From positions 1 to 35,749 of the forward strand of contig NZ_JACRWC010000050.1 of NCBI RefSeq assembly GCF_014306095.1: 35,749 bases of DNA, read 5' to 3'. Source of the stretch: Lentihominibacter faecis. Its GTDB lineage: Bacteria > Bacillota > Clostridia > Peptostreptococcales > Anaerovoracaceae. Of the stretch, positions 15,367 to 23,832 are shown one piece after another. The position numbers and the translations under genes are program-made. The notes under the pieces are model-generated. The model saw only the letters and a list, made by a program, of their open reading frames with translations. It was not told the DNA's origin and ran no database searches. How positions within the stretch are numbered: the first letter of the stretch is position 1; each line of letters opens with the position of its first letter.

Positions 15367-16563
15367 ATGGGATCACTTCTGATCAAACTGTTTATCAAAA
15401 ATCCAGATAAGACCGACGATCCTGATGTGCGAGAGCAATACGGCAAATTTGCCGGCGTAGTTGGGATCGTCTCTAACCTGCTCCTTTGTCTGATGAAAGT
15501 GGCGCTCGGACTTCTTTCCCGCAGCATCGCTATCATTGCAGACGGGATCAACAATCTGGCAGATGCGTCTTCTTCCATCATCACTCTGGTAGGCTTCAAG
15601 CTGGCCGCACAGCCGGAAGATGAGGATCATCCTTATGGTCATGCTCGTATCGAATACCTGACAGGACTTTTCGTATCGATCTTTATCATCGTCATCGGGC
15701 TGCAGCTGCTCAAAACTTCCATCGACAAGATCCTTCACCCGGAACCGGTGGAATTCAGCTATTTAACAGTGGGTATGCTGGCAGCAGCGATCCTCATCAA
15801 GCTGTGGCAGTCTTTGTTTAATTCCAGCATCGGCAAGAAGATCAAGTCGGTGACCTTGACAGCAACGGCTGCGGACAGCCGAAACGATGTGATCGCAACG
15901 TCTGCGGTTCTGGCCAGCCTGCTCTTTGGCAAGTTTACGGGACTTCAGATCGATGGTTACATGGGATGTCTGGTCGCACTGTTTATCGTCTGGTCCGGCA
16001 TCCAGCTGGTAAGAGAAACTTCCAGCCCGCTTCTGGGGGAAGCACCGGATCCCCATCTGGTGGAAAGCATTCGGCAGATCGTATGCAGAGATCCCAGCGT
16101 CCTTGGCATCCACGATTTGATGGTGCATAACTACGGACCCGGAAAGATCTTTGCGTCCGCTCATATCGAAATGGATGCAGGCGGCGATGTCATGACCAAC
16201 CACGATATCATCGACAATATAGAGCGGCAGGTGAAGCACTCTCTTCGCATCGAATTCGTCGCTCACATGGACCCTATTAAAACCAACGATCCACAGGTGA
16301 ACAAGACCAGAGCCGCCATCTCCGAAGCATTTTCGAAAATGGATGGCCTGGAAAGCATCCACGATTTTCGGATCGTGCCGGGGCCTTCCCACACCAACGT
16401 CATCTTCGACGTAGTACTGTCCCATAACTGTATCCTGACGGAAAACGATATCCGCAGCATCGCCAAACGAGCGCTGGATGAACTTGGCGACGGCCACACA
16501 TATTATCCGGTCATTACTTTTGACAAAATGTACACCCACCTTGGGAACGAAGAGAATTTATAG
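15367..16563 (+). CDS. Cation diffusion facilitator (CDF) metal exporter
   Basis: 398-residue divalent-metal/proton antiporter with six N-terminal transmembrane helices and a long cytoplasmic C-terminal region (from about residue 215). The TM2 site is D-x3-D in IIADGINNLADASSS and the TM5 site is D-x3-D in TAADSRNDVIATS, followed after TM2 by HPYGHARIEYL. Zinc and iron CDFs usually carry H-x3-D in TM5, while D-x3-D in both is the pattern described for manganese-type CDFs, so Mn2+ is the likeliest substrate by inference. AAAGGAAC precedes ATG 15367. It ends the FHA-SEDS gene run. Confidence 0.92.
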   Translation: MGSLLIKLFIKNPDKTDDPDVREQYGKFAGVVGIVSNLLLCLMKVALGLLSRSIAIIADGINNLADASSSIITLVGFKLAAQPEDEDHPYGHARIEYLTGLFVSIFIIVIGLQLLKTSIDKILHPEPVEFSYLTVGMLAAAILIKLWQSLFNSSIGKKIKSVTLTATAADSRNDVIATSAVLASLLFGKFTGLQIDGYMGCLVALFIVWSGIQLVRETSSPLLGEAPDPHLVESIRQIVCRDPSVLGIHDLMVHNYGPGKIFASAHIEMDAGGDVMTNHDIIDNIERQVKHSLRIEFVAHMDPIKTNDPQVNKTRAAISEAFSKMDGLESIHDFRIVPGPSHTNVIFDVVLSHNCILTENDIRSIAKRALDELGDGHTYYPVITFDKMYTHLGNEENL

Positions 16564-16565
16564 GC

Positions 16566-16633
16566 ACAAAAAAACGACTTCGGAGTCCTGTGAAAATACT
16601 GTAATGTATTTCGCAGATCCAAGTCGTTTTTTC
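16566..16633. terminator. Bidirectional terminator between CDF and nfo
   Basis: AAAAAACGACTT (16569-16580) and its complement at 16621-16632 enclose a second inner stem (GAAAATAC / GTATTTC). T runs flank the structure in both directions, so it can end both convergent units. Confidence 0.85.
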
Positions 16634-16636
16634 CTG

Positions 16637-17470
16637 TCATTTTTCGTATTCCGCCCGCAGGGTCTCGATTTCTCTGGCGTATCCCGGCAGCTCGTTCGGC
16701 GTTTCCAGGATACACGGCAGCCCCTGCAGTTTAGGGTGGCGGATGACGTTTGCGATCGCTTCAAGTCCGATCGTTCCTTCTCCGATCTTCGCATGACGAT
16801 CTTTATGAGAACCCGGTGGATTGAGACTGTCATTGATGTGAAGAGCATGGAGCCTTTCCAGCCCTACAATATTATCAAACTCTTCCAGCACTCCATCCAG
16901 ATCGCTTACGATATCGTATCCGGCGTCGCTCACATGACACGTATCCATGCAGACGCCGATCTTATCCTTCTGCTCCACGCCGTCGATGATGGCACGCAAC
17001 TCTTCAAACCTGCCTCCCACCTCGCTGCCTTTTCCCGACATGGTTTCCAGCAAAATGATCGTGCTCTGCTCTGGGCGAATGATCTTGTTGAGCAGCTCGC
17101 AGATCAGCTCGATCCCCTTCTCTACGCCCTGTCCCACATGGCTTCCCGGATGAAAATTGTAATAGTTTCCCGGCACATATTCCATCCGCTTCATATCATC
17201 TTCCATGGCAAATAACGCAAAATCACGAACCTTCTCCGTAGCCGAGCACGGGTTCAGCGTATAGGGCGCATGGGCTACCAGCTTCGCAAAATGATGCTCA
17301 TCAGCCAGTTCTAAAAATCGTTTCACGTCTTCAGGATCGATATCCTTAGCCTTGCCGCCCCGCGGATTTCTGGTGAAAAACTGAAACGTATTTGCTCCGA
17401 TGGAAAGGGCTTCTTCTCCCATGTGTTCGAATCCCTTGACCGAAGATAAATGACAACCTATTTGCAGCAT
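16637..17470 (-). CDS. nfo: Endonuclease IV (AP endonuclease)
   Basis: 277-residue TIM-barrel enzyme that cuts 5' to abasic sites and processes oxidised DNA ends. All three-zinc ligand blocks are visible in order: [49 protein letters not shown] with [12 protein letters not shown], and CILETPNE. It follows the flavodiiron gene by 20 bp with GAGAGGA as ribosome site, so both are probably on one transcript, which fits repair alongside oxygen or NO removal. Confidence 0.96.
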   Translation of the reverse strand: MLQIGCHLSSVKGFEHMGEEALSIGANTFQFFTRNPRGGKAKDIDPEDVKRFLELADEHHFAKLVAHAPYTLNPCSATEKVRDFALFAMEDDMKRMEYVPGNYYNFHPGSHVGQGVEKGIELICELLNKIIRPEQSTIILLETMSGKGSEVGGRFEELRAIIDGVEQKDKIGVCMDTCHVSDAGYDIVSDLDGVLEEFDNIVGLERLHALHINDSLNPPGSHKDRHAKIGEGTIGLEAIANVIRHPKLQGLPCILETPNELPGYAREIETLRAEYEK

Positions 17471-17490
17471 AACATCTTCCTCTCAGCGTT

Positions 17491-18825
17491 TTACAGCGGC
17501 GAAAAATCCGAAGCCGGGTGTTTGCACAGCGGACATACGAAGTCGTCTGGAAGAGTGTCTCCCTCATAAACATATCCGCAGATATTGCAGACAAATCCCT
17601 TTTTCTTGCCTTCCTCAGTTTTCTTTTCTGCCGGTTCTGCCAGCTCAGCAGCAAGGTCCATGTGTCCCGGAGTCAGTTCTTTTGCCAGTGCTTCGATCTG
17701 CCCTCCGGACGCATCGTTTAACTTCGATTTGATCGTTACATTGTTTTCTGCAATCTTGATGTTCTTGGCTCCTTCAAGCTCCTTCTTCATGGCACGCATA
17801 GCAGCAGGTCCCCAGCTGCCGTTTTCGATGAATCCTACATAGCGATTCTGGAAATTACGTTCCGTCAGTTCGTCGATAAACTGCTGCATGAACGGGAACA
17901 TACCGCCGTTGTACGTTGTCGTTGCCAGTACCAGACGATCGTAGCGGAATGCATCTTCTACAGCCTCAGCCATATCACATCTTGCCAGATCATTCATTTC
18001 GATGGTCTCCACACCGTTTTCTGCCAGCTCATCCCGCAGCAGTTCCGCAGCTTTTTTCGTGTTTCCATAAACGGAAGTATAGCAGATGCAGACGCCTTCT
18101 GTTTCAGGTCTGTATCCGGACCATTTATCGTAAAGATCGATATAGTATCCCAGGTCTTCTTCAAGGATCGGACCATGCAGCGGGCAGATCTTTTCGATAT
18201 AAAGATCTTTCGCCTTTTTCAGCACAGCCTGCACCTGAGCGCCATACTTTCCAACGATTCCGAAATAGTACCGTCTTGCTTCGCAAGCCCAGTCTTCGTC
18301 CGTATCACGTGCGCCAAATTTCCCGAATGCATCTGCCGAGAAGAGTATCTTTTCTGTGGACTCGTAAGTCATCATGACTTCCGGCCAGTGAACCATCGGT
18401 GCAAACACGAAAGTCAGCTTGTGGCTTCCCAGATCCAGTGTTTCTCCATCCTTGACCTCTACTTTCTCTACAGAGTCAAGTTCCGGGAAAAACTGTTCGA
18501 TCATAGTGAATGTCTTCTTGTTTCCAACGATCGCTGTCTTCGGATATTTTTCTGCAAAAGCATTGATGGATGCGGAGTGATCCGGTTCCATGTGCTGCAC
18601 GACAAGATAGTCCGGCGTTCTTTCTCCCAGCACCTCTGCCAGATTGTCCAGCCATTCGCCCGTCTTGCTCTTGTCGATCGTGTCGAATACAACGATTTTA
18701 TCGTCTACGATCACATAGGAATTATATGCCATACCGTTTGGTATGATATACTGACCTTCAAAGAGATCCAGATCATGATCATTCGCACCTACATAAAAAA
18801 TAGACTCTGTTACTTTTTCTACCAT
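17491..18825 (-). CDS. Flavodiiron protein with C-terminal rubredoxin domain
   Basis: 444-residue soluble enzyme reducing O2 to water and/or NO to N2O. Residues 1-245 are the metallo-beta-lactamase-like diiron domain (HMEPDHSAS near residues 79-87, PMVHWPEVMM, ADAFGKFG, CPLHGP); about 250-395 are the FMN-binding flavodoxin domain (CYTSVYGNTKKAAE, TTTYNGGMFPF, GSWGPAA); a Lys/Glu linker leads to a rubredoxin domain at about 403-444 (CNICGYVYEG ... CPLC). This is the flavorubredoxin layout and suggests direct electron delivery through the fused rubredoxin. ATG 18825 has AGGTGG 7 bases upstream. Confidence 0.95.
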   Translation of the reverse strand: MVEKVTESIFYVGANDHDLDLFEGQYIIPNGMAYNSYVIVDDKIVVFDTIDKSKTGEWLDNLAEVLGERTPDYLVVQHMEPDHSASINAFAEKYPKTAIVGNKKTFTMIEQFFPELDSVEKVEVKDGETLDLGSHKLTFVFAPMVHWPEVMMTYESTEKILFSADAFGKFGARDTDEDWACEARRYYFGIVGKYGAQVQAVLKKAKDLYIEKICPLHGPILEEDLGYYIDLYDKWSGYRPETEGVCICYTSVYGNTKKAAELLRDELAENGVETIEMNDLARCDMAEAVEDAFRYDRLVLATTTYNGGMFPFMQQFIDELTERNFQNRYVGFIENGSWGPAAMRAMKKELEGAKNIKIAENNVTIKSKLNDASGGQIEALAKELTPGHMDLAAELAEPAEKKTEEGKKKGFVCNICGYVYEGDTLPDDFVCPLCKHPASDFSPL

Positions 18826-18864
18826 AAAAAATCCCACCTTTACGAATTTATTTTCTTATTTTGA

Positions 18865-18889
18865 AAGCGCCTCCGATGGAGACGCTTTG
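18865..18889. other. Hairpin in the flavodiiron 5' leader
   Basis: AAGCG-CCTCC-gat-GGAGA-CGCTT forms a stable stem between the promoter and the ribosome site. It has no U-tract in the minus direction, so a terminator is unlikely; mRNA stabilisation or regulation is possible. Confidence 0.45.
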
Positions 18890-18905
18890 GTATTGCCCGA
18901 GTTTT

Positions 18906-18934
18906 ATTGTAACATAATCAATTTAGATAGTCAG
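18906..18934 (-). promoter_or_regulatory. Probable promoter of the flavodiiron-nfo unit
   Basis: CTGACT (18929-18934), 17-bp spacer and TACAAT (18906-18911) on the minus strand. An imperfect dyad TTGAT...TACAA covers the -10, and a TTTCA/TGAAA dyad lies just upstream of the -35; either could be an operator. Confidence 0.5.
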
Positions 18935-18982
18935 CATGTTTCATGTGAAATTCTTGTGTTTTTCTGCGCTCTTGTGCTTCCC

Positions 18983-20182
18983 TTATCGCAGGAACCAGTC
19001 TTTCATGGTCCGCAGTACATGACGAAGCTCATCTTCTGTTATGATATACGGCACCATGGCATAGAGAAAGTTTAAGAACGGACGGTTGAATACACCTCGT
19101 TCATACGCAAACTCCGGGAAGCCTTTGAGACAGGCTCCGTCATGGACTTCGATGCAGACGCATCCTCCCATGATGCGGATCTCCTTGATCTGCGGAGCGG
19201 TGAATCCACTCATTTCCTCTCTGGTGATCTCGGTTATCCTGCGGATCTTTGCCATATAGTCCTCTTCCTCAAACAGCTGGATAGACTTGAGTGCCGCACT
19301 GCAAGCCAGAGGATTCCCCATGAAAGTCGGCCCGTGCATCAGGGCTTTTTCCGGATCATCACTGTAAAATGCATCGTAAACCTTATGATTCGCCACGGTC
19401 ACAGCATGACCGATATGACCTCCTGTCAGAGCTTTCCCCAGAACCAGGATATCCGGGAGCACCAGATCTGCCACGAACCGGTTGCCTGTGCGGCCGAATC
19501 CCGTCGCCACTTCATCGAAGATCAGCAGCACACCGTATTCATCACAAAGCTCCCGCGCACGTTGTAAAAATGACACATCGTACATCAGCATACCCGCAGC
19601 GCCCTGCAGAAGCGGTTCCACGATCATGCAGTTGAGTTCTCTGTGATGCTTTGCGAAGGCTTCCTCAAGAGCCGGGATCTCCGTCGGGATGTTGATGACG
19701 TACTTCTTTTCTCCATACGCCTCCAGTATAAAATGATAATCCTCATCGTCGCCGACCTCCATAGCCTTGAACGTATCCCCGTGGTAGGCATTCTGCAGCG
19801 CCAATACTTTCGTTCTTTCCATATCTCCCTGATTTACATAGTACTGCAGAGCCATTTTCAAAGCGACTTCCACGCCAACGCTTCCGGAATCGGAAAAGAA
19901 GCAGTGATCCAGATCACCCGGAAGCCAGTCAGCCAGCTTTGCAGAAAGCTGCAGCGCCGGATCATGAGTCAGCCCTCCCAGCATGACATGAGAGAATTTG
20001 TCCGCCTGATCCTTGATGGCTTTTGTGATGACCGGATGCTTATAACCGTGGATCGTGCTCCACCAGGATGAGATGGAATCGATCATCTTGTTGTCTTCCG
20101 TGTAAAGATACACCCCTTCCGCGTCTACGATCTTATAAGGTGCTTTCATTGTTTTCATTTGTTCGTAAGGATACCAGATCAT
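18983..20182 (-). CDS. bioA: Adenosylmethionine-8-amino-7-oxononanoate aminotransferase BioA
   Basis: 399-residue class III PLP aminotransferase that converts KAPA to DAPA using S-adenosylmethionine. The start WYPYEQM and SSWWSTIHGY are BioA-specific; FSDSGSVGVEVALKMALQYY, LLIFDEVATGFGRTG and the PLP lysine in VLGKALTGG (about residue 260) follow. Slightly shorter than the usual 420-430 residues. AAAGGAAAG precedes ATG. Last gene of the bio operon. Confidence 0.96.
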   Translation of the reverse strand: MIWYPYEQMKTMKAPYKIVDAEGVYLYTEDNKMIDSISSWWSTIHGYKHPVITKAIKDQADKFSHVMLGGLTHDPALQLSAKLADWLPGDLDHCFFSDSGSVGVEVALKMALQYYVNQGDMERTKVLALQNAYHGDTFKAMEVGDDEDYHFILEAYGEKKYVINIPTEIPALEEAFAKHHRELNCMIVEPLLQGAAGMLMYDVSFLQRARELCDEYGVLLIFDEVATGFGRTGNRFVADLVLPDILVLGKALTGGHIGHAVTVANHKVYDAFYSDDPEKALMHGPTFMGNPLACSAALKSIQLFEEEDYMAKIRRITEITREEMSGFTAPQIKEIRIMGGCVCIEVHDGACLKGFPEFAYERGVFNRPFLNFLYAMVPYIITEDELRHVLRTMKDWFLR

Positions 20183-20224
20183 TGTTCTTTCCTTTCTGTG
20201 ACTGGGGCTACGGGATTCGCTTCT

Positions 20225-20911
20225 TTATTCGCTGTAAAGTGCTGCCAGGGCATCTGCACTCATGTCCAGCGCGGTATCGCCCGGCTTGACACATGCCAGC
20301 GTCGGCAGCTCAGTATAGTATTCACACATGCGGATATTGTCTTCCTCCATCACATCCCCCGGATGGAAATTGTTGAAGATGATCCCCTTCAGTTCAAGAT
20401 CCCTGGCTCGCATGTATTCTGCCGTCAGCACCACTCCATTGATGGTTCCAAGTCCGGCGTCCGCGATCAGGATGCTGGACAGATCCAGCTCTCCGATCAC
20501 ATCTTCCAGCTGCAGCTTGCTGTTATCAAAATCTATGGGACACACGATGCCGCCGGAGCCTTCCACCGTCACATAGTCGTATGCCCCGCAGACTTTTTCG
20601 AATCCTTCTTTGACCACATCCATCTGCACCGGATCTCCTTCCAGGCGGGATGCCAGATGAGGAGATACTGCCGTCTCATAAACATAGGGGCACATGGTTT
20701 TCAGCGGTTGAGTGATCCCGGAAACGGTCTTTACATGTAAGGCGTCCCCGGGTATCAGATGACCTTCTTCATCTCGTTCATTGCCGCTCATGGCTGCTTT
20801 ATAGTAAGCCGCTCTTCTTCCACTTTCCTGCAGTTTTTTTAAGATCAGACCGGTCACATAGGTCTTGCCGATATCCGTGCCCGTACCGGTGATAAACAGT
20901 TTTTTCGCCAT
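20225..20911 (-). CDS. bioD: Dethiobiotin synthetase BioD
   Basis: 228-residue ATP-dependent enzyme that closes the ureido ring of dethiobiotin from DAPA and CO2. It opens with MAKKLFITGTGTDIGKTYVT, containing the P-loop variant GTGTDIGKT, followed by YKAAMSG and the VEGSGGIVCPI loop. ATG 20911 follows the bioB TAG by two bases with GGGAGG inside the end of bioB. The longer upstream ORF is bioB sequence read in another frame. Confidence 0.96.
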   Translation of the reverse strand: MAKKLFITGTGTDIGKTYVTGLILKKLQESGRRAAYYKAAMSGNERDEEGHLIPGDALHVKTVSGITQPLKTMCPYVYETAVSPHLASRLEGDPVQMDVVKEGFEKVCGAYDYVTVEGSGGIVCPIDFDNSKLQLEDVIGELDLSSILIADAGLGTINGVVLTAEYMRARDLELKGIIFNNFHPGDVMEEDNIRMCEYYTELPTLACVKPGDTALDMSADALAALYSE

Positions 20912-20913
20912 GA

Positions 20914-21888
20914 CTAATCCTCCCAGAGCTGAGGCTTGTATCCCAGATCCTTCAACATCTCCATATCTTTCTGCACAGTGATGCCGGCTGTCGTCAGCAT
21001 GTCGCCGGAAATGGCAGCATTGGCACCACTCTGGAAGCACTCTTTTCCTTTGTCATCCAGAAGACCTCTTCCGCCGGCCAGACGGATGGATGCATCCGGA
21101 ATGATGAAGCGGAATACTGCCACACACTGACGTGCTTCTTCGTCTGTCAGCGGCTTGTTGTCCTCATACGGTGTCCCCGGGATCGGGTTCAGGAAGTTGA
21201 CGGGAACGGATTTGACTCCCAGCTCCTTTGCCGTAAGCACCATGTCAACACGGTCTTCCAGCGTTTCTCCCAGACCCATGATGCCGCCGGAGCAGATGGA
21301 AAGTCCTGCTGCCACCGCTGCTTTCAACGTCTCGATTTTCTGATCATATGTGTGCGTCGTGCAGATTTCCGGGAAATACCTTCTGGACGTTTCCAGATTG
21401 CAATGTGCCCGCGTCGCACCTGCTTCACGCACTTTACGCAGCTGTTCTTCCTTGAGCAGGCCAAAGGAAAAACAGACTTCGATATTCGTTTCTTCTTTGA
21501 TCTTGCGGATGCTTTCACAGACCTGATCCACCTCTTCATCCGTCAGTCTCTTGCCTGATGTTACGATAGAATACCGCAGTACCCCCTGGTCATCATTGTA
21601 CTTTGCTTCCTTCAAAATATCCTCCGTCGGCAGCAAATCGTACACCTCAGCACATCCTGTATCATAATGAGCGCTCTGTGCACAGAATTTGCAGTTTTCA
21701 GAGCATCTTCCGCTTTTGCTATTGATGATGGTACAAATGTCGAATCCGTTCCCGCAGAATTTCTCCCGGATCTCATCGGCTGCTCTCGCCACCTCTTCCA
21801 CCGGCTCCTCAAAGAGCTGCAAAGCTTCCTCGCGGCTGATCTCTCCTCCGGCTAAAATTCGTACTTTCAATTCGTTTACTAAACTCAT
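20914..21888 (-). CDS. bioB: Biotin synthase BioB
   Basis: 324-residue radical SAM enzyme that inserts sulfur into dethiobiotin. The 4Fe-4S motif CSENCKFC (Cx3Cx2C) is near residues 61-68, followed by CAQSAHY; the 2Fe-2S ligand regions CFSFG and AHCNLETS and the NFLNPIPGTPYE and RLAGGRG blocks are all present. ATG 21888 has AAAGG 7 bases upstream, favoured over GTG 21906. Confidence 0.97.
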   Translation of the reverse strand: MSLVNELKVRILAGGEISREEALQLFEEPVEEVARAADEIREKFCGNGFDICTIINSKSGRCSENCKFCAQSAHYDTGCAEVYDLLPTEDILKEAKYNDDQGVLRYSIVTSGKRLTDEEVDQVCESIRKIKEETNIEVCFSFGLLKEEQLRKVREAGATRAHCNLETSRRYFPEICTTHTYDQKIETLKAAVAAGLSICSGGIMGLGETLEDRVDMVLTAKELGVKSVPVNFLNPIPGTPYEDNKPLTDEEARQCVAVFRFIIPDASIRLAGGRGLLDDKGKECFQSGANAAISGDMLTTAGITVQKDMEMLKDLGYKPQLWED

Positions 21889-21973
21889 ATGTATCCCTTT
21901 CCTCACTTTACTCTATCACTTTATGAAGTGTTTTATGCAAAATCTCTTCGGCGTGCAATGTCTCTGCGCGCTA

Positions 21974-22558
21974 TCAGCTCTGGATCCTCTGATATGCCGG
22001 GCGCAGACGCTTTGCAAGAAATGCCCCTACGAAGCAAAGACAGATATCTCCCGGCACCGCCAGCAGGAAGCAGTATAAAAACAGAGGCCAGAATGCGATC
22101 GGCGTTCCGATCACGAAGTTGCAGATTATATAATAGTAGATCATTCCGCAGGCATACACGATGGCAAGCCCGGTGAAATTCGCCGCCAGGAGTCTGCCCA
22201 TGGTCAGATTTTTCTGCTTTTCCACCATCATCCCGGTTACCAGGCTTCCCAGGGCAAATCCAATGATGTATCCGAAGCTCGGCTTCAACACGTACCAGAT
22301 GCCGCCGCCTTCTGCGAAGATAGGCAGTCCAACAAGCCCCAGCACAGCGTATAATCCAACGCTGATGGCTCCCAGTCTTCCGCCCATGATAAGACCTGCC
22401 AGCATGGTGAACAGAAACTGCAGCGTAAACGGCACCACCGGCACCGGAACTTTGATGAATGCTCCCACAGCAATGAGCGCTGTGAACAGTGCGCACATGA
22501 TCATATCCTTGGTCGTGATTTTTCTTCCTATCTTTCCAGGGTCGAAACTCTTTTCCAT
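21974..22558 (-). CDS. bioY: Biotin transporter BioY (copy 1)
   Basis: 194-residue six-helix S component of an ECF-type biotin importer. The FIKVPVPVVPFTLQFLFTML stretch, MGGRLGAISVGLYAVLGLVGLP, the KPSFGYIIGFALG motif and a C-terminal PGDICLCFVGAFLAKRLRP segment are characteristic. No ECF ATPase or T genes are in the window, so it would use a shared module elsewhere or act alone. First gene of bioY-bioB-bioD-bioA; AAGGAG lies 5 bases before ATG. Confidence 0.95.
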   Translation of the reverse strand: MEKSFDPGKIGRKITTKDMIMCALFTALIAVGAFIKVPVPVVPFTLQFLFTMLAGLIMGGRLGAISVGLYAVLGLVGLPIFAEGGGIWYVLKPSFGYIIGFALGSLVTGMMVEKQKNLTMGRLLAANFTGLAIVYACGMIYYYIICNFVIGTPIAFWPLFLYCFLLAVPGDICLCFVGAFLAKRLRPAYQRIQS

Positions 22559-22600
22559 ATAATTGCTCCTTATGATTCAATATAAATAACCAACGTGGAT

Positions 22601-22630
22601 ATTATAGGGCACAGGAGTTGTGATTGTCAA
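22601..22630 (-). promoter_or_regulatory. Promoter of the bioYBDA operon
   Basis: TTGACA (22625-22630), 18-bp spacer and TATAAT (22601-22606), both consensus, on the minus strand. The -35 is embedded in GTTGACAATC, and a similar GGTAACAATC lies 21 bp upstream (22643-22652), two helical turns away; these are candidate BirA contact sites. Confidence 0.85.
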
Positions 22631-22652
22631 CTATATTTATGCGATTGTTACC

Positions 22653-22957
22653 CTTTGGTGTGGATCAGCGTGAACGAGAAAAATACCACTATTGCCTGTT
22701 TTGACCCTTGGAACAGATAGTTTATGGCTTAAGGCCGTTGGCAGGAACGGTTATAATACCACGATCGGCATTTTTTTGAGTCTGCAGGATATTTTAAATT
22801 GAACTTTCTGGATCATCTTCTAGTATATGGGGATTTCCGTTGCGTTTTCATGCGAGAAATAACTTCCACGCAATTTTTTTACTATATCGTGGTATTTTAA
22901 ACGTTCACAAGGCTAAGGCGCAGCAAACCTGGAGACCATGACCGCGCGCAGTTAGCC
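22653..22957. other. Gene-free stretch with several inverted repeats
   Basis: No credible gene is seen. The stretch holds CCGTT-ggcagg-AACGG (22736-22751), a 14-bp inverted pair TATAATACCACGAT / ATCGTGGTATTTTA with 13 of 14 matches (22752-22765 and 22886-22899) bounding about 148 bp, a TTGCGT / ACGCAA stem followed by seven T (ending near 22880), and a 9-bp CAAGGCTAA / TTAGCCTTG pair enclosing about 35 nt (22908-22960). A third ATACCAC copy lies at 22683. It may be a small non-autonomous element or an unrecognised RNA. Confidence 0.5.
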
Positions 22958-22986
22958 TTGACCAGTCCCGTGGATTTCGATATAGT
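22958..22986 (+). promoter_or_regulatory. Promoter of the GIY-YIG gene
   Basis: TTGACC (22958-22963), 17-bp spacer, TATAGT (22981-22986). The predicted start falls at or within the ribosome site, so the leader would be very short. Confidence 0.6.
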
Positions 22987-23007
22987 ATGTAAGGAAGGAG
23001 ACGATCT

Positions 23008-23316
23008 ATGACTGATACGAAAAAAGACGGGACAAAACGCCCTTGTGTCTATATGCTCCGCTGCAAAGACGGCTCTCTCTACACCGGCTGGACCAATGAT
23101 TTTGAAAAAAGGCTGGCAGCGCACCAAAGCGGAAAAGGCGCGAAATATACACGAAGCCATCTGCCGGTGGAACCTGCTTATCTGGAATATTTACCGGATA
23201 AGATCACGGCGACCCGGAGGGAGGCAGAGATCAAAAAGCTGCGCCCGGAGCTGAAACGAAAACTGCTGAGATCTGCAAGCAACGAACTTTACAGTAAAAA
23301 TGAAAAAGCGACCTGA
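23008..23316 (+). CDS. GIY-YIG domain protein (UPF0213/YhbQ type)
   Basis: 102-residue single-domain GIY-YIG nuclease-like protein. The motif appears as [16 protein letters not shown] (about residues 14-29), the catalytic-type Arg is in [17 protein letters not shown], and the Glu/Lys helix [10 protein letters not shown] follows. Size and sequence fit the small YhbQ/UPF0213 group of uncertain role, possibly DNA repair or turnover. AAGGAG lies 8 bases before ATG. It is monocistronic with its own promoter; its stop lies inside a terminator arm. Confidence 0.9.
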   Translation: MTDTKKDGTKRPCVYMLRCKDGSLYTGWTNDFEKRLAAHQSGKGAKYTRSHLPVEPAYLEYLPDKITATRREAEIKKLRPELKRKLLRSASNELYSKNEKAT

Positions 23317-23344
23317 ACGGATCTTATAGATCTCAGGTCGCTTT
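23305..23344. terminator. Bidirectional terminator between GIY-YIG gene and flavodoxin
   Basis: A 12-bp perfect stem AAAGCGACCTGA / TCAGGTCGCTTT (23305-23316 with 23333-23344) encloses a smaller GATCT-tat-AGATC hairpin. A/T runs lie on both sides. Confidence 0.8.
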
Positions 23345-23361
23345 GTCTCGTATTGTGTGTG

Positions 23362-23784
23362 CTAGGCCAGTGCTTTTCCCAGAGCCCTGCACTGTTCCAG
23401 TCCTTCATCATCCGGCATTTCGTTGCAGATAACGCTTTCACATACCAGTGATGCATTGTCATCTTCGGCACGTTCCGTCCAGGATTCCATCCATTCACCG
23501 CTGCCCCATCCGTAGGAACCAAAGAGTGCGATCGGCTTGCCGCTCAACTTGGATTCACATTCTGTGAACATCGGATCGAACTCTGTTTCTTCCAGAACTT
23601 CGTCACCCATGGAAGGGCATCCGAATGCGATGCTGTCGAATTCGTCTACTTTATCCGGCGTGAATGTCGCGGATGTCATTACGGTAACTTCTGCACCGGC
23701 AGCTTTCGCGCCTTCTGCTACAGCGGTCGCCATCGCCTCTGTGTTACCCGTGCCGCTCCAATATACTACTGCTACTTTTTTCAT
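23362..23784 (-). CDS. Flavodoxin (short chain)
   Basis: 140-residue FMN electron carrier. The phosphate-binding loop VYWSGTGNTEAMA (about residues 8-20), the FMN-stacking loop FGCPSMGDEVLEE and the GSYGWGSGEWM segment identify a clostridial flavodoxin, which replaces ferredoxin under iron limitation. It follows the DUF3793 gene by about 48 bp with AGGAGG 8 bases before ATG, and shares its iron-type operator. Confidence 0.95.
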   Translation of the reverse strand: MKKVAVVYWSGTGNTEAMATAVAEGAKAAGAEVTVMTSATFTPDKVDEFDSIAFGCPSMGDEVLEETEFDPMFTECESKLSGKPIALFGSYGWGSGEWMESWTERAEDDNASLVCESVICNEMPDDEGLEQCRALGKALA

Positions 23785-23832
23785 GATTTATTCCTCCTGT
23801 TATCTCTATGCTGCGTTGCGATTTTTCCCATG

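Noticed and set aside
18906..18920. Rex operator over the flavodiiron promoter
   Set aside because: The TTGAT...TACAA dyad matches the Rex consensus too loosely to call.
20912..21040. N-terminal extension of BioD
   Set aside because: It is bioB coding sequence in another frame; the true BioD start has a ribosome site and the P-loop immediately after it.
22752..22899. Definite MITE
   Set aside because: Inverted ends are present, but no clear target-site duplication and no second copy in the window.
22897..23160. Minus-strand ORF of 87 residues
   Set aside because: It is antisense to the GIY-YIG gene and has no ribosome site or recognisable motif.
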